Shown: in pieces, positions 19,230-28,275 of the stretch
How the letters are laid out: each line of letters begins with the position of its first letter
Position numbering within the stretch: the stretch's first letter is position 1
DNA from: Polyangium spumosum
GTDB lineage: Bacteria; Myxococcota_A; Polyangia; Polyangiales; Polyangiaceae
NCBI RefSeq assembly: GCF_009649845.1
Contig: NZ_WJIE01000001.1
Span: 1,039,054 to 1,103,053, forward strand
Length of the DNA stretch: 64,000 bases
Direction of reading: 5' to 3'
Notes under the pieces: generated by a model
The model's input: only the letters and a program-made list of their open reading frames with translations
The model's database searches: none
What the model was told of the DNA's origin: nothing
Translations under genes and position numbers: made by a program

Positions 19230-21614
19230 ATGCAAACAGCCGGCGAAGGCCGCGAAGCGCGGCTCGAGGCCCCCCCGAGCGCTCCTGCGGGACCGGGGAA
19301 GGCGTGGCACGCCTACGGCCTCTCCATTGCAGTGTTGATCGCGCTCGTCCTCGTCCGGTTCTCCCTGGAGCCGTGGCTGGACGGCAAAGCTCCCTTGCTC
19401 GCGCTCCTCTTGCCGGTGGTCATCGCGGCCGCGTATGGCGGCATGTTCCCCGGCCTGCTCGCCACGATCCTCTGCGCGCTCACGGGCGCGCTGCTCTTTT
19501 TGCGCCCGATCGGCAGCCTGACCGTCGCCTCGCTCCCGGATCAGGCGCGCCTCGGCGTCTTTCTGGTCGTGGGCGTGTTCCTCAGCGCGATCAACGAGCG
19601 AGCGCGGCGCGAGAGAGAGTTCGTCCTGGCCAGGGCAGAAGACGCGCGGCGCGAGAGCGAGGCCCTGGCGCGCCGACAGCTCGCCGAGCTCGAGGCCACG
19701 TACGCGGCCGCGCCCGTCGGGCTCTGCGTGATCGACCGGGATTTTCGCTGGATCCGCATCAACGAGCGCCTCGCCGAGATGAACGGCTTCCCCGCCGCGG
19801 CGCACATCGGCCGCTCGGTGCGCGAGCTCTTGCCGAACCTCGCCGACCAGGCCGAGCCCATGCTGCGGCGGATCTTCGAGACGGGCGAGCCACTCCGGAA
19901 CGTGGAGCTCGTCGGCGAGACGCCCGCGCAGCCCGGCAAGACGCGGATCTGGATGGAGAGCTTCTTCCCGCTCCGCGACACGAGCGGCGTGATCATCGGG
20001 GTGAACGTGGTCTGCGAGGAGGTCACCGAGCGCAGGGAGGCCGCGGCGGCCCTCGCCGAGAGCGCCGATCGCCTGCAAATGGCGCTCGACGGGGCGCAGG
20101 CCGGGTGGTGGGAGTACGACGCCAGGACGGACCACTACACGTGGTCCGAGGCCCAGTACGAGCTCTACGGGGTCGACCCGAAGAACCGCGAGGTGCGGCT
20201 CGAGGACTGGCGCAGCCGGGTGCATCCGGCCGATCTCCCGCCGATGGACGCGGACCTGTGCTGCCGCATGAGGAAGGGGATCTCGGACTTCGCGTACGAG
20301 TTCCGCATCCTGCACCCTTCGCTCGGGGAGCGCTGGATCCACTCGCTCGGGCGCATCACGTTCGACGAGGCGGGCAAGACGCTCCGGGCCGTGGGGATCA
20401 GCCGCGACGTGACCAAGGAGAAGCAGGCCGAGAGCGAGCGCGCGTTCCTGCTGGAGAGCGAGCGGGCGGCGCGGGCCGAGGCCGAGCGGGCGAGCCGCAT
20501 GAAGGACGAGTTCCTCGCCACGCTCTCGCACGAGCTGCGCACGCCGCTGAACGCCATCCTCGGCTGTGCGCACCTCGTGCAGAGGCCCGGCATCCAGCCC
20601 GACCAGCTCGCGAAGGGCCTCTCGGTCATCGAGCGGAACACGCACCTGCAGGCGCAGCTCATCAACGACCTGCTCGACGTGAGCCGCATCGTCGCGGGCA
20701 AGATCCACGTCGACCTGCAGGAGGTGTCTCTGCCGGGCGTGGTGGAGTCCGCGATCGAGGCCTGCCGCGCCGCGGCCGAGGCCAAGGGCGTCACGCTGCG
20801 CGGCCCGCGTGAGCCCGCGCGGATCTCCGTGCGCGGGGATCCGGCGCGGCTGCAGCAGGTCGTGTGGAACCTGGTCTCGAACGCCATCAAGTTCACGCCG
20901 ACGGGCGGCCGCGTGGACGTCTCGCTCGTGCAGGAGGGCGAGGCGGCCGTGCTCCAGGTGCGGGACACGGGTCAGGGCATCTCGCCGGAGTTCCTGCCGT
21001 TTCTGTTCGAACGGTTCCGCCAGGCCGACGCGTCGATGGCGCGTCGGCACGGGGGCCTCGGGCTCGGGCTCTCCATCGTCAAGCGCCTGGTCGAGCTGCA
21101 CGGAGGCGTGGTGCGCGCGGAGAGCGCGGGCCTCGAGCAGGGCGCGACGTTCACGGTGGAGCTGCCTCGAGACATCGACGAGCGCAGCCGCGTGCCCTCG
21201 CGGGTGCTCGTGAACACGCCCGCGAACGATCCGCGGAACCTGCACGGCGCGGCCGTGCTCGTGGTCGACGACGAGCCCGACTCGCGCGAGCTCCTGAAGC
21301 GCGTGCTGGAGGAGTACGAGGCGGTGGTGTGCACGGCGGCGTCGGCCGCGGAGGCGCTCGACGTCGCGGACGCGCGATCGGTCGACCTCGTGGTGAGCGA
21401 CATCGGGATGCCGGGCATGGATGGTTACGCGCTGCTCCGGGAGCTGCGGGCGCGTGACGGCAAGAAGGACATCGTCGCCGTCGCCGTGACCGCGTTCGCG
21501 CGGCCGGAAGACCGGGAGCGCGCGCTCGCCGCGGGCTACCGGGCGCACCTCGCGAAGCCGTTCGAGCCGTCGGAGCTGGTGTCGTTGCTCGCGGGGCTGC
21601 GGAAGGCGAGCTAG
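19230..21614 (+). CDS. Hybrid sensor histidine kinase/response regulator with PAS domains
   Basis: 794 residues. Order: three or four membrane helices in the first 120 residues (a DUF4118-like or MASE-type sensor), a PAS domain about 155-265, a PAC/PAS domain about 285-395, a short coiled coil, the HisKA domain with SHELRTP (His434), an HATPase_c domain with DTGQGIS and GGLGLGLSIVKRLVELHGG, and a C-terminal receiver with VVDDEPDSRELL and the phospho-acceptor in VVSDIGMPGMDG. It should autophosphorylate and pass the phosphate to its own receiver. No DNA-binding output domain is present and no partner regulator is adjacent. GAAGG precedes the ATG. Ligand unknown; the position inside a sugar cluster suggests but does not prove sugar sensing. 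Confidence 0.92.
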   Translation: MQTAGEGREARLEAPPSAPAGPGKAWHAYGLSIAVLIALVLVRFSLEPWLDGKAPLLALLLPVVIAAAYGGMFPGLLATILCALTGALLFLRPIGSLTVASLPDQARLGVFLVVGVFLSAINERARREREFVLARAEDARRESEALARRQLAELEATYAAAPVGLCVIDRDFRWIRINERLAEMNGFPAAAHIGRSVRELLPNLADQAEPMLRRIFETGEPLRNVELVGETPAQPGKTRIWMESFFPLRDTSGVIIGVNVVCEEVTERREAAAALAESADRLQMALDGAQAGWWEYDARTDHYTWSEAQYELYGVDPKNREVRLEDWRSRVHPADLPPMDADLCCRMRKGISDFAYEFRILHPSLGERWIHSLGRITFDEAGKTLRAVGISRDVTKEKQAESERAFLLESERAARAEAERASRMKDEFLATLSHELRTPLNAILGCAHLVQRPGIQPDQLAKGLSVIERNTHLQAQLINDLLDVSRIVAGKIHVDLQEVSLPGVVESAIEACRAAAEAKGVTLRGPREPARISVRGDPARLQQVVWNLVSNAIKFTPTGGRVDVSLVQEGEAAVLQVRDTGQGISPEFLPFLFERFRQADASMARRHGGLGLGLSIVKRLVELHGGVVRAESAGLEQGATFTVELPRDIDERSRVPSRVLVNTPANDPRNLHGAAVLVVDDEPDSRELLKRVLEEYEAVVCTAASAAEALDVADARSVDLVVSDIGMPGMDGYALLRELRARDGKKDIVAVAVTAFARPEDRERALAAGYRAHLAKPFEPSELVSLLAGLRKAS

Positions 21615-21706
21615 CCTCACCCCCAACCCCTCTCCACGCCGTGGAGAGGGGCGAAGAGGCGTCTTTCTCCCCTCTCCCGCGGGCGGGAGAGGGGATGGGG
21701 GTGAGG
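21615..21706. repeat. Composite palindrome (inverted pair of dispersed repeats)
   Basis: An outer stem CCTCACCCCCA (21615-21625) pairs with TGGGGGTGAGG (21696-21706). Inside are two perfect hairpins: CCCCTCTCCAC with GTGGAGAGGGG (21627-21651) and CCCCTCTCCC with GGGAGAGGGG (21669-21694). The structure starts right after the sensor-kinase stop and ends 7 bp before the convergent permease stop, so it is well placed as a two-way terminator. It shares sequence with the copies at 12843 and 13348. Confidence 0.85.
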
Positions 21707-21713
21707 GAATCGT

Positions 21714-22673
21714 TCAGCGCCCCGCCTCGCTCGAGCGCCTGGCGCGATCGAGCGCGACGGCCGTGACCACGATCCCACCCGTCACGATGTCCTGCACCCA
21801 GTTGTCGATCCCGAGGAAGGTCGATCCCGTGCGGATCACCGTCATCAAGAGGGCCCCGAAGAGCGCGCCCGCGACCGAGCCCTCCCCGCCCGCGAGCGAG
21901 CCGCCGCCGATCACCACGGCCGCGATCACCTCGAGCTCGAGGCCGATCGAGTCCGTTGGATCTCCAACGGTCAAGGTCGCGTACTCCATCACGCCCGCGA
22001 GCCCGGCGAAGAGGCCGGCGAGCCCGTAGACCAGCCATTTCACGCGCTCGACGCGCACGCCGCAGAGCCGCGCCGTCGCCTCGTTCGAGCCGATCGCCAC
22101 GATGTGCCGCCCGCCGCGCGTGTAGACGAGCATCGCCGCGACGAGCGCCGAGGTGCCGAGCATGATCCACACGCCCGGCGGGAAGAGGGCCCAGCCCCAG
22201 CCGGGCGGGAGCGGCGCGAGCAGCGCTTCGAGGCCCGAGGCGGGCGCGTCGATCTTCTGCTCGTCCGCGAGCCCCTTCGCCAGGCCCCGCAGCGCCCGCA
22301 TCGTGCCGAGCGTGACGATGAACGGCGTGATCCGGAGCGTCGTGACGAGCGCGCCGTTCACGAGCCCCGCGAGCATTCCGCTGCCCATGGCGGCGAGCGC
22401 CGCGACGATCGCGGGCGCGCCCGACCGCAAGCAGAGCGCGCAGACGACCGTGGAGAGCGCGACGTTCGAGCCCACGGAGAGGTCGATCCCGCCGAGCAGG
22501 ATCACGAGCGTCATCCCGGCCGCCGCGATCCCCACGACCACGGTCTGCCCCGCCATCGTGGTGAGGTTCTGCGCCCGCGTGAACGGGCCGGGCGCGATGA
22601 TCGCGAAGATCACGTAGACGACGACGACCGCGACGAGCGGGCCGAGGAACGGGTACTTCCGCAAGTACTTCAT
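21714..22673 (-). CDS. Sugar ABC transporter permease (RbsC type)
   Basis: 319 residues with about nine membrane helices. It forms the inner-membrane channel of a CUT2 (ribose/xylose/galactose class) importer. The segment LLGGIDLSVGSNVALSTVV is the conserved coupling region of this permease family. The ATG at 22673 overlaps the stop of the ATPase gene as ATGA, so translation is coupled, and the 319-residue size fits the family. It is the last gene of the operon and converges on the sensor kinase gene. Confidence 0.92.
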   Translation of the reverse strand: MKYLRKYPFLGPLVAVVVVYVIFAIIAPGPFTRAQNLTTMAGQTVVVGIAAAGMTLVILLGGIDLSVGSNVALSTVVCALCLRSGAPAIVAALAAMGSGMLAGLVNGALVTTLRITPFIVTLGTMRALRGLAKGLADEQKIDAPASGLEALLAPLPPGWGWALFPPGVWIMLGTSALVAAMLVYTRGGRHIVAIGSNEATARLCGVRVERVKWLVYGLAGLFAGLAGVMEYATLTVGDPTDSIGLELEVIAAVVIGGGSLAGGEGSVAGALFGALLMTVIRTGSTFLGIDNWVQDIVTGGIVVTAVALDRARRSSEAGR

Positions 22674-24172
22674 GTGGCGCCTGCTTGCTCGAGCATCACG
22701 GCCCGCACGTCGAGCTCGCTCACGGGTCGCGCAGGGCCGAGCTCGCCCTTGTGCATGACCGCGATCCGGTCCGCGACGCCGACGAGCTCCTCGGCCGAGC
22801 TCGACACCACGAGCACGGCCTTGTTCGCCTCGCACGCGAGCCTGTCGACGAGCGCGTAGATCGCGGCGCGGCTGCCCACGTCCACGCCCCGCGTGGGCTC
22901 GTCGAGCAGGAGGACGTCGACGTCGTGGTAGAGCAGCCGCGCGAGCGCGACCTTCTGCTGGTTGCCGCCCGAGAGCGCGCCCACGGGCTGATCGGGCCCG
23001 GCGCAGACGACGCCGAGCTTCTCGATGAAGCGCCTCGCCGCCGCGCGGATCCGCGAGGGCGCGACGAGCCCGAGCGGGCCGAGGCCCGAGAGCCGCGAGA
23101 GCGTGAGGTTGTCGGCGATCGTGAGGTTCAACGCGAGCCCCTCGCCGCCCCGATCCTCGCTGAGCAGGCCGACGCCCTGCGCGAGCCGGGCCGCGGGCGA
23201 GGCGGGGCCGACGTACGCGCCGACGCGCACCTCGCCGCGGCGCACACGATCGAGCCCGAAGATCGCGCGGAGCAGCTCGGTGCGGCCCGCGCCGACGAGG
23301 CCGGCGATGCCGAGCACCTCGCCGCGGCGAAGCTCGAAGCTCGCGCGCACGGGCAAGTGCGCGCCCGCGAGATCACGCGTCGAGAGGACGACGTCGCCGG
23401 CCGCGCGTGGGGATCGTGGATAGAGGTCCTCGATGGATCGGCCCGCCATCATCGTGACGATCTCCGCGGGCGTGGCCTCGTCGACGCGGCCCGTCCCGGC
23501 CGTGCGGCCGTCGCGGATCACGGTGAAGCGGTCGGCGATGCGGCGGATCTCGTCGAGGTGGTGCGAGATGTACACGACGGCGAGGCCGGCCTCGCGCAGG
23601 CGCCCGACGACGGCGAAGAGGGCCTCGACGTCGTCGGCGCCGAGGCTCGAGGTGGGCTCGTCGAGCAGGAGCAGGCGGCAACGCGGCTCGGTGATGGCGC
23701 GCGCGATCTCCACGAGCTGCCGCTCCCCCGGGCCGAGGTCGGCGACGAGCGCGTCGGGCCGCAAGCGGTCTCTCTTCGCGCCCGCAGGATCGATCGCGTG
23801 GAGCGCGCGCGCCGCGATCTCCCGCGCCTCTTCGCGCCTGAGCACGCCGAAGCGCGTGGGCTCGCCGCCGAGCAGGACGTTCTCCTCGACCGTGAGATGC
23901 GGGCAAAGCGCGCGCTCCTGGCTGACGAGGCGCACGCCTGCCGCGCGCGCGGCGGCCGGGTCCTTCGGCGCGTAGGGCGCGCCGTCGAGCGTCAGGTGGC
24001 CTCCGTCGGGCCGCACCGCGCCCGCGAGGATCTTCACGAGCGTGCTCTTGCCTGCGCCGTTCTCGCCGAGCAGCGCGTGCACCTCGCCGGGGCGGACCTC
24101 GAGATCCACGCCCGCGAGCGCGATCGTCGCGCCGTACGCCTTCGTCACGCCTCGCGCGACGACGCCGCTCAC
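22670..24172 (-). CDS. Sugar ABC transporter ATPase with two nucleotide-binding domains (RbsA type)
   Basis: 500 residues. The first half has Walker A GENGAGKSTLVKIL, the signature LGPGERQLVEIARAI and Walker B LLLLDEPTSSL. The second half has a degenerate P-loop (GLVGAGRTELL), which is usual in RbsA-type proteins, plus the signature LSGGNQQKVALARLL and LLLDEPTRGVDVG. It powers import through the permease next to it. Start: GTG at 24172, overlapping the stop of the binding-protein gene as GTGA; the frame is open upstream but the 500-residue length and overlap support this choice. Sugar specificity cannot be read from the ATPase. Confidence 0.93.
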   Translation of the reverse strand: MSGVVARGVTKAYGATIALAGVDLEVRPGEVHALLGENGAGKSTLVKILAGAVRPDGGHLTLDGAPYAPKDPAAARAAGVRLVSQERALCPHLTVEENVLLGGEPTRFGVLRREEAREIAARALHAIDPAGAKRDRLRPDALVADLGPGERQLVEIARAITEPRCRLLLLDEPTSSLGADDVEALFAVVGRLREAGLAVVYISHHLDEIRRIADRFTVIRDGRTAGTGRVDEATPAEIVTMMAGRSIEDLYPRSPRAAGDVVLSTRDLAGAHLPVRASFELRRGEVLGIAGLVGAGRTELLRAIFGLDRVRRGEVRVGAYVGPASPAARLAQGVGLLSEDRGGEGLALNLTIADNLTLSRLSGLGPLGLVAPSRIRAAARRFIEKLGVVCAGPDQPVGALSGGNQQKVALARLLYHDVDVLLLDEPTRGVDVGSRAAIYALVDRLACEANKAVLVVSSSAEELVGVADRIAVMHKGELGPARPVSELDVRAVMLEQAGAT

Positions 24173-25158
24173 TTCCCGAGCCACGGCGCGAGGTCGGGCG
24201 CGACGATCGCCTTCGTCTCGGGCTTGTCGAGGTTCGACTTGTCGACGACCACGGCGCCCGTGTCGATACGCGGCGGCACGGGCTTGCCCGCGACGAGCTC
24301 GGCCATCGCGCGCACGGCCTCGTAGCCGATCTTGAAGGGATCCTGCACGACGAGCGCGTGCACGTGCCCGTCGCGCAGCGCGCCGACGAGCTTCTCCGAC
24401 GCGTCGAAGCCGACGAACTTGATCTTGCCCGCGAGGTTCGCCTTCCGCAGCGCGAGCAGCATCCCGAACGTGGTCGACTCGTTGGGGCAGAAGACGCCGT
24501 CCACGCCGCCGCCCGAGGCGTTCTGGGCGGCGAGCAGGCTCTCGGCCTTCTCGAAGGCGCTCTCCGTGGTGGCGCCGCCGTACTGGTTGTCGCTCACGAT
24601 CTGGATGCCGGGGATCTTGCGGATCGCCTCGAGGAAGCCCTCCTCGCGCTTCTGCGTGCTCGCCGAGCCCTCCTGGTAGCGGAGCACCGCGATCTTGCCC
24701 TTCTGCCCGACGAGCGCGCCGAGCTTCTCGCCCGCGAGCCTGCCCGCCGCGAGGTTGTCGGTCGCGACGAAGCTCTTGTGCGCGCTGCCGGCGAGATCCG
24801 AGTCGAAGACCACGACGGGGATGTTCGCCGCCACGGCGCTCGCGACCGGCTTCTCCAGCGCCTTTTCGTTGAGCGGCGCGAGCACGATGCCTCGTACGCC
24901 CTGGGCGACGAAGCTCTGCACGACGTCGATCTGCCCCTTGAGATCGTCCTCCTGGAGCGGCCCTTTCCACACGATCTCCACGCCGATCTCGCGCGACGCC
25001 TTCACCGCGCCCGCGTGCACGGCCTTCCAGAACTCGTGCGTCGTGCCCTTGGGGATGACGGCGATCTTCATCGCGCCCCCTTCCTTGTTCTTGTTGCACG
25101 AGAGCAGGAGCAACACGAAGGCGAGCGTCAGGGCGAAACGAAGGGTCCGGCCGAACAT
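24169..25158 (-). CDS. Sugar-binding lipoprotein of a CUT2 ABC transporter (RbsB type)
   Basis: 329 residues. A lipoprotein signal peptide (ALTLAFVLLLLSC, lipobox LLSC) tethers it to the membrane. The mature part is a type I periplasmic binding protein: MKIAVIPKGTTHEFW, IVLAPLNEKALEKPV, VVVFDSDLAG, GKIAVLRYQEGSASTQ and VDGVFCPNESTTFGML. The architecture fits ribose, xylose or allose binders. It is the first gene of the transporter operon, starts 24 bp from the divergent pentulose kinase and shares a -10 region with it. The ATG has no ribosome-binding site, consistent with a leaderless mRNA. Confidence 0.9.
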   Translation of the reverse strand: MFGRTLRFALTLAFVLLLLSCNKNKEGGAMKIAVIPKGTTHEFWKAVHAGAVKASREIGVEIVWKGPLQEDDLKGQIDVVQSFVAQGVRGIVLAPLNEKALEKPVASAVAANIPVVVFDSDLAGSAHKSFVATDNLAAGRLAGEKLGALVGQKGKIAVLRYQEGSASTQKREEGFLEAIRKIPGIQIVSDNQYGGATTESAFEKAESLLAAQNASGGGVDGVFCPNESTTFGMLLALRKANLAGKIKFVGFDASEKLVGALRDGHVHALVVQDPFKIGYEAVRAMAELVAGKPVPPRIDTGAVVVDKSNLDKPETKAIVAPDLAPWLGK

Positions 25159-25182
25159 GGGCGGCGAGTATAATCAGACGGG
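25159..25182. promoter_or_regulatory. Bidirectional promoter with overlapping -10 boxes
   Basis: The 24-bp divergent gap holds TATAAT on the plus strand (25169-25174) and TATACT on the minus strand (25172-25167), overlapping by 4 bp. Each ends exactly 8 nt before its ATG, at 25183 and 25158. Transcripts would start at or within a base or two of the start codons, so both genes probably yield leaderless mRNAs; neither has a ribosome-binding site. No -35 consensus is seen on either side; it would lie within the genes. Confidence 0.7.
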
Positions 25183-26847
25183 ATGCAAGACCGTCACTAT
25201 CTCGGGATCGACGTGGGCACGGGCAGCGTTCGCGCGGCCCTCTTCGACGGCCAAGGACACAAGCTCGGGATCGGCGTGCGTCCGATCTCGCTCCATCGCC
25301 CCGCGCCGGATTTCGTCGAGCAGTCGTCCGACGAGATCTGGTCGGCCGCGTGTGAGGCCACCCGGGCGGCGCTCGGCGAGGCCGGCGATCGGCCCGAGCG
25401 TGTGGTGGGCGTGGGGTTCGACGCGACGTGCTCGCTCGTGCTGCTCGACGAGGGCGATCGCCCCGTGACCGTGAGCCCGTCGGGCGACGATCGCTGGAAC
25501 GTGATCGTGTGGATGGATCACCGCGCGATCGAGGAGGCCACGCGTATCAACGCGGGTGGTCACGAGGTCTTGCGGTACGTGGGCGGCGTGATCTCGCCGG
25601 AGATGCAGACGCCGAAGCTCGCCTGGCTGAAGAGGCACATGGGCCGAAGCTTCCGCCGCGCCGCGCGTTTCCTGGATCTGCCGGATTTCATGGCCTATCG
25701 CGCGACGGGCAGCGACGTGCGCTCTCTCTGCACCACCGTGTGCAAATGGACGTACCTCGGGCACGAGCCGGGCGAAGGCGGCAGCATCGGGCGCTGGGAC
25801 GACGCGTATTTCCGGGCGATCGGCCTCGGGGAGCTCGTCGACGAGGGGTATACGCGCATCGGCAAGCACGTGCGCCCCATGGGCGAACGCGCGGGTGGTT
25901 TGACCGAACGCGCCGCGGCCGAGCTCGGCCTCTGCGCAGGGACGGCCGTGGCGGTGCCGATCATCGACGCGCACGCCGGCGGGCTCGGGTTGCTTGGGAT
26001 CCCAACGAACGGCGTCCTGCCCGACGAGGCCGCGATGGAGGAGCGGCTCGCGCTCATCGGCGGCACGTCGACGTGCCACATGGCCTCGTCTCGACAAGCG
26101 CGCTTCGTGCCGGGCGTCTGGGGCCCGTACAGCTCGGCGATGATCCCCGGGTTATGGCTCACGGAGGGCGGGCAAAGCGCGACGGGCGCGCTCATCGATC
26201 ACGTGATCCACACACACGCGCGAGGCGCGGAGCTCGCCGAGGAGGCGCGGCGGCGCGGGACGACGGTGTACGCGCTGCTCAACGAGCGGCTCGACGTCCT
26301 CGCCACGAAACACGCCTTCCCCGCGGAGCTCGCGCGGGACGTGCACGTGCTGCCGGACCACCACGGCAATCGTTCGCCGCGGGCCGATCCGACGCTGCGG
26401 GGCATGGTGAGCGGGCTCGGGCTCGCGGACGACGTCGACGCGCTCGCGATCCTGTACCTCGCGACGATCCAGGCGCTCGCGCACGGGACGCGGCACATCC
26501 TCGCGGCGATGAACGCGGCGGGTTACCGGATCGAGGCGCTGCACGCGACGGGCGGGGACACGAAGAACCCGGTCTTCGTGCGCGAGCACGCGGACGTGAC
26601 GGGCTGCCGCGTGATCCTGCCGCGCGAGCCCGAGGCCGTGCTGCTCGGCGCGGCGATGCTCGGCGCCGTGGCGTCGGGTGATCGGCCGACGGTGCTCGCG
26701 GCGATGGGCGCGATGAGCGAGGCGGGCGCGGTCGTCCTGCCCACGGGCGGCGACGTGAAGCGCTTCCACGACCGGAAACACCGGGTGTTTCTGCGAATGT
26801 ACGAAGATCAGATGGCGTACCGGGCCCTCATGCGCGATGACGCGTGA
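25183..26847 (+). CDS. FGGY-family pentulose kinase, ribulokinase type
   Basis: 554 residues. FGGY kinases phosphorylate sugars after import. Visible motifs: GIDVGTGSVRAALFD (phosphate 1 loop), GVGFDATCSLVLLD, NVIVWMDHRAIEEATRI, GGVISPEMQTPKLAWLKRH and, in the C-terminal half, GGTSTCHM and the ATP loop ATGGDTKNPVFVREHADV. The SPEMQTPK and TVCKWTYLGHE blocks match the ribulokinase (D- or L-ribulose) and YDR109C-like branch. With the fucose-isomerase-family enzyme upstream, D-ribulose to D-ribulose 5-phosphate is the best guess (inference). It overlaps the CoA-transferase start by 11 nt. Confidence 0.88.
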   Translation: MQDRHYLGIDVGTGSVRAALFDGQGHKLGIGVRPISLHRPAPDFVEQSSDEIWSAACEATRAALGEAGDRPERVVGVGFDATCSLVLLDEGDRPVTVSPSGDDRWNVIVWMDHRAIEEATRINAGGHEVLRYVGGVISPEMQTPKLAWLKRHMGRSFRRAARFLDLPDFMAYRATGSDVRSLCTTVCKWTYLGHEPGEGGSIGRWDDAYFRAIGLGELVDEGYTRIGKHVRPMGERAGGLTERAAAELGLCAGTAVAVPIIDAHAGGLGLLGIPTNGVLPDEAAMEERLALIGGTSTCHMASSRQARFVPGVWGPYSSAMIPGLWLTEGGQSATGALIDHVIHTHARGAELAEEARRRGTTVYALLNERLDVLATKHAFPAELARDVHVLPDHHGNRSPRADPTLRGMVSGLGLADDVDALAILYLATIQALAHGTRHILAAMNAAGYRIEALHATGGDTKNPVFVREHADVTGCRVILPREPEAVLLGAAMLGAVASGDRPTVLAAMGAMSEAGAVVLPTGGDVKRFHDRKHRVFLRMYEDQMAYRALMRDDA

Positions 26848-28177
26848 CGACATGACCCTGCATTCGAACGACTGGCGCGAACGTTTCGCGGACAAGATCA
26901 CGACGGCCGAAGGCGCGGTGCGGGTGATCCCGAAGGGCCGCCGCATCCTCATCGGCTCGGGCGCGGCCGAGCCTGCGCGGCTCGTCGAGGCGATGACCGA
27001 ACACGGCACGCACCTCGAGGGCAACGAGATCGTCCACCTGCTCACGCTCGGCCCCGCGCCCTACGTGAAGCCGGGCCTCGAGAAGCGCTTCCGTCACACG
27101 GCGTTTTTCATCGGCGCGAACGTGCGCGACGCGGTCGCCGAGGGTCGGGCCGACTTCATGCCGGTCTTCCTCTCGGAGATCCCTTCGCTCATCTGCTCGG
27201 GCCGCGTGAAGATCGACGTGGCGCTCGTGCAGGTCTCGCCGCCCGACGAGCACGGCTACGTGAGCCTCGGCGTCTCGGTGGACATCGTGCGCGCCGCGAT
27301 CGACACGGCCGATCTCGTGCTCGCCGAGGTGAACCCGCGCATGCCGCGCACGCACGGCGACTCGTTCTTGCACGTGGATCGTATCGCCCACCTCGTGCCC
27401 GTCGACGACGAGCTGCCGGAGCGCGGGGTCGAGCCGCTCGACGACGTGGACCGGGCGATCGGCCGGCACGTGGCGAGCCTGGTCCCGGACGGCGCGACGC
27501 TCCAGCTCGGCATCGGCAAGATCCCGGACGCCTCGCTCATGGCGCTCGAAGGTCACCACGACCTCGGCATTCACTCCGAGATGTTCTCGGACGGCGTGAT
27601 GCACCTCGTGCAGAAGGGCGTGATCACCTGCCGCAAGAAGACGCTCCTGCCCGGGAAGATCGTGACGTCGTTCGTGATGGGCAGCCGCGCGCTGTACGAG
27701 TGGGTGCACGAGAACCCCTTCGTGGAGATGCGTGGCTCGGCCTTCACGAACGACCCGTTCGTGATCGCGCGAAATGACGACATGGTCGCGATCAACGCGG
27801 CGCTCGCGATCGACCTGACGGGCCAGGTCGCGGCGGACACGCTCGGCGGGCGGTTTTTCTCGGGCATCGGCGGGCAGGTGGATTTCATCCGCGGCGCCGC
27901 GCGCAGCCGCCGGGGCAAGCCGATCATCGCGATGCGCTCGACGGCGAAAAAGGGCACGATCAGCCGCATCGCGGCCACGCTGGAGGCGGGCGCGGGTATC
28001 GTGACGAGCCGCGGCGACGTCCATTACGTGGTGACGGAGCACGGCATTGCGGATCTCTGGGGCAAGAACATCCGCCAGCGCGCGCAGGCGCTCATCGACA
28101 TCGCGCACCCGGACCACCGGGCCGAGCTGCTCGCGGCCGCGAAGCAGCGGCGTTACGTCTTCATCGATCCTGCCTGA
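26837..28177 (+). CDS. Acetyl-CoA hydrolase/4-hydroxybutyrate CoA-transferase family protein
   Basis: 446 residues. The family moves CoA between acetate and another acid via a covalent glutamyl thioester. It matches over its length: KGRRILIGSGAAEPARLVEAM, the GVSVDIVRAAIDTADLVLAEVN block, QLGIGKIPDASLMAL, the putative catalytic Glu in HSEMFSDGVMHL and the C-terminal HYVVTEHGIADLWGKN. The ATG at 26837 lies within the pentulose kinase gene (11-nt overlap), so the two are co-translated; an internal ATG six codons on is possible. The substrate acid is not given by sequence (4-hydroxybutyrate, butyrate and acetate are all known in the family). Confidence 0.9.
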   Translation: MTRDDMTLHSNDWRERFADKITTAEGAVRVIPKGRRILIGSGAAEPARLVEAMTEHGTHLEGNEIVHLLTLGPAPYVKPGLEKRFRHTAFFIGANVRDAVAEGRADFMPVFLSEIPSLICSGRVKIDVALVQVSPPDEHGYVSLGVSVDIVRAAIDTADLVLAEVNPRMPRTHGDSFLHVDRIAHLVPVDDELPERGVEPLDDVDRAIGRHVASLVPDGATLQLGIGKIPDASLMALEGHHDLGIHSEMFSDGVMHLVQKGVITCRKKTLLPGKIVTSFVMGSRALYEWVHENPFVEMRGSAFTNDPFVIARNDDMVAINAALAIDLTGQVAADTLGGRFFSGIGGQVDFIRGAARSRRGKPIIAMRSTAKKGTISRIAATLEAGAGIVTSRGDVHYVVTEHGIADLWGKNIRQRAQALIDIAHPDHRAELLAAAKQRRYVFIDPA

Positions 28178-28275
28178 CGACCTCGGCCTGGGGGGGAGCG
28201 GGGCTGCCTGGAATTTGGCCGTGACGTGCCCACACGTCTACGCTCGGCGCAGTTCCTGCTCGGCAGGGGAATCAG

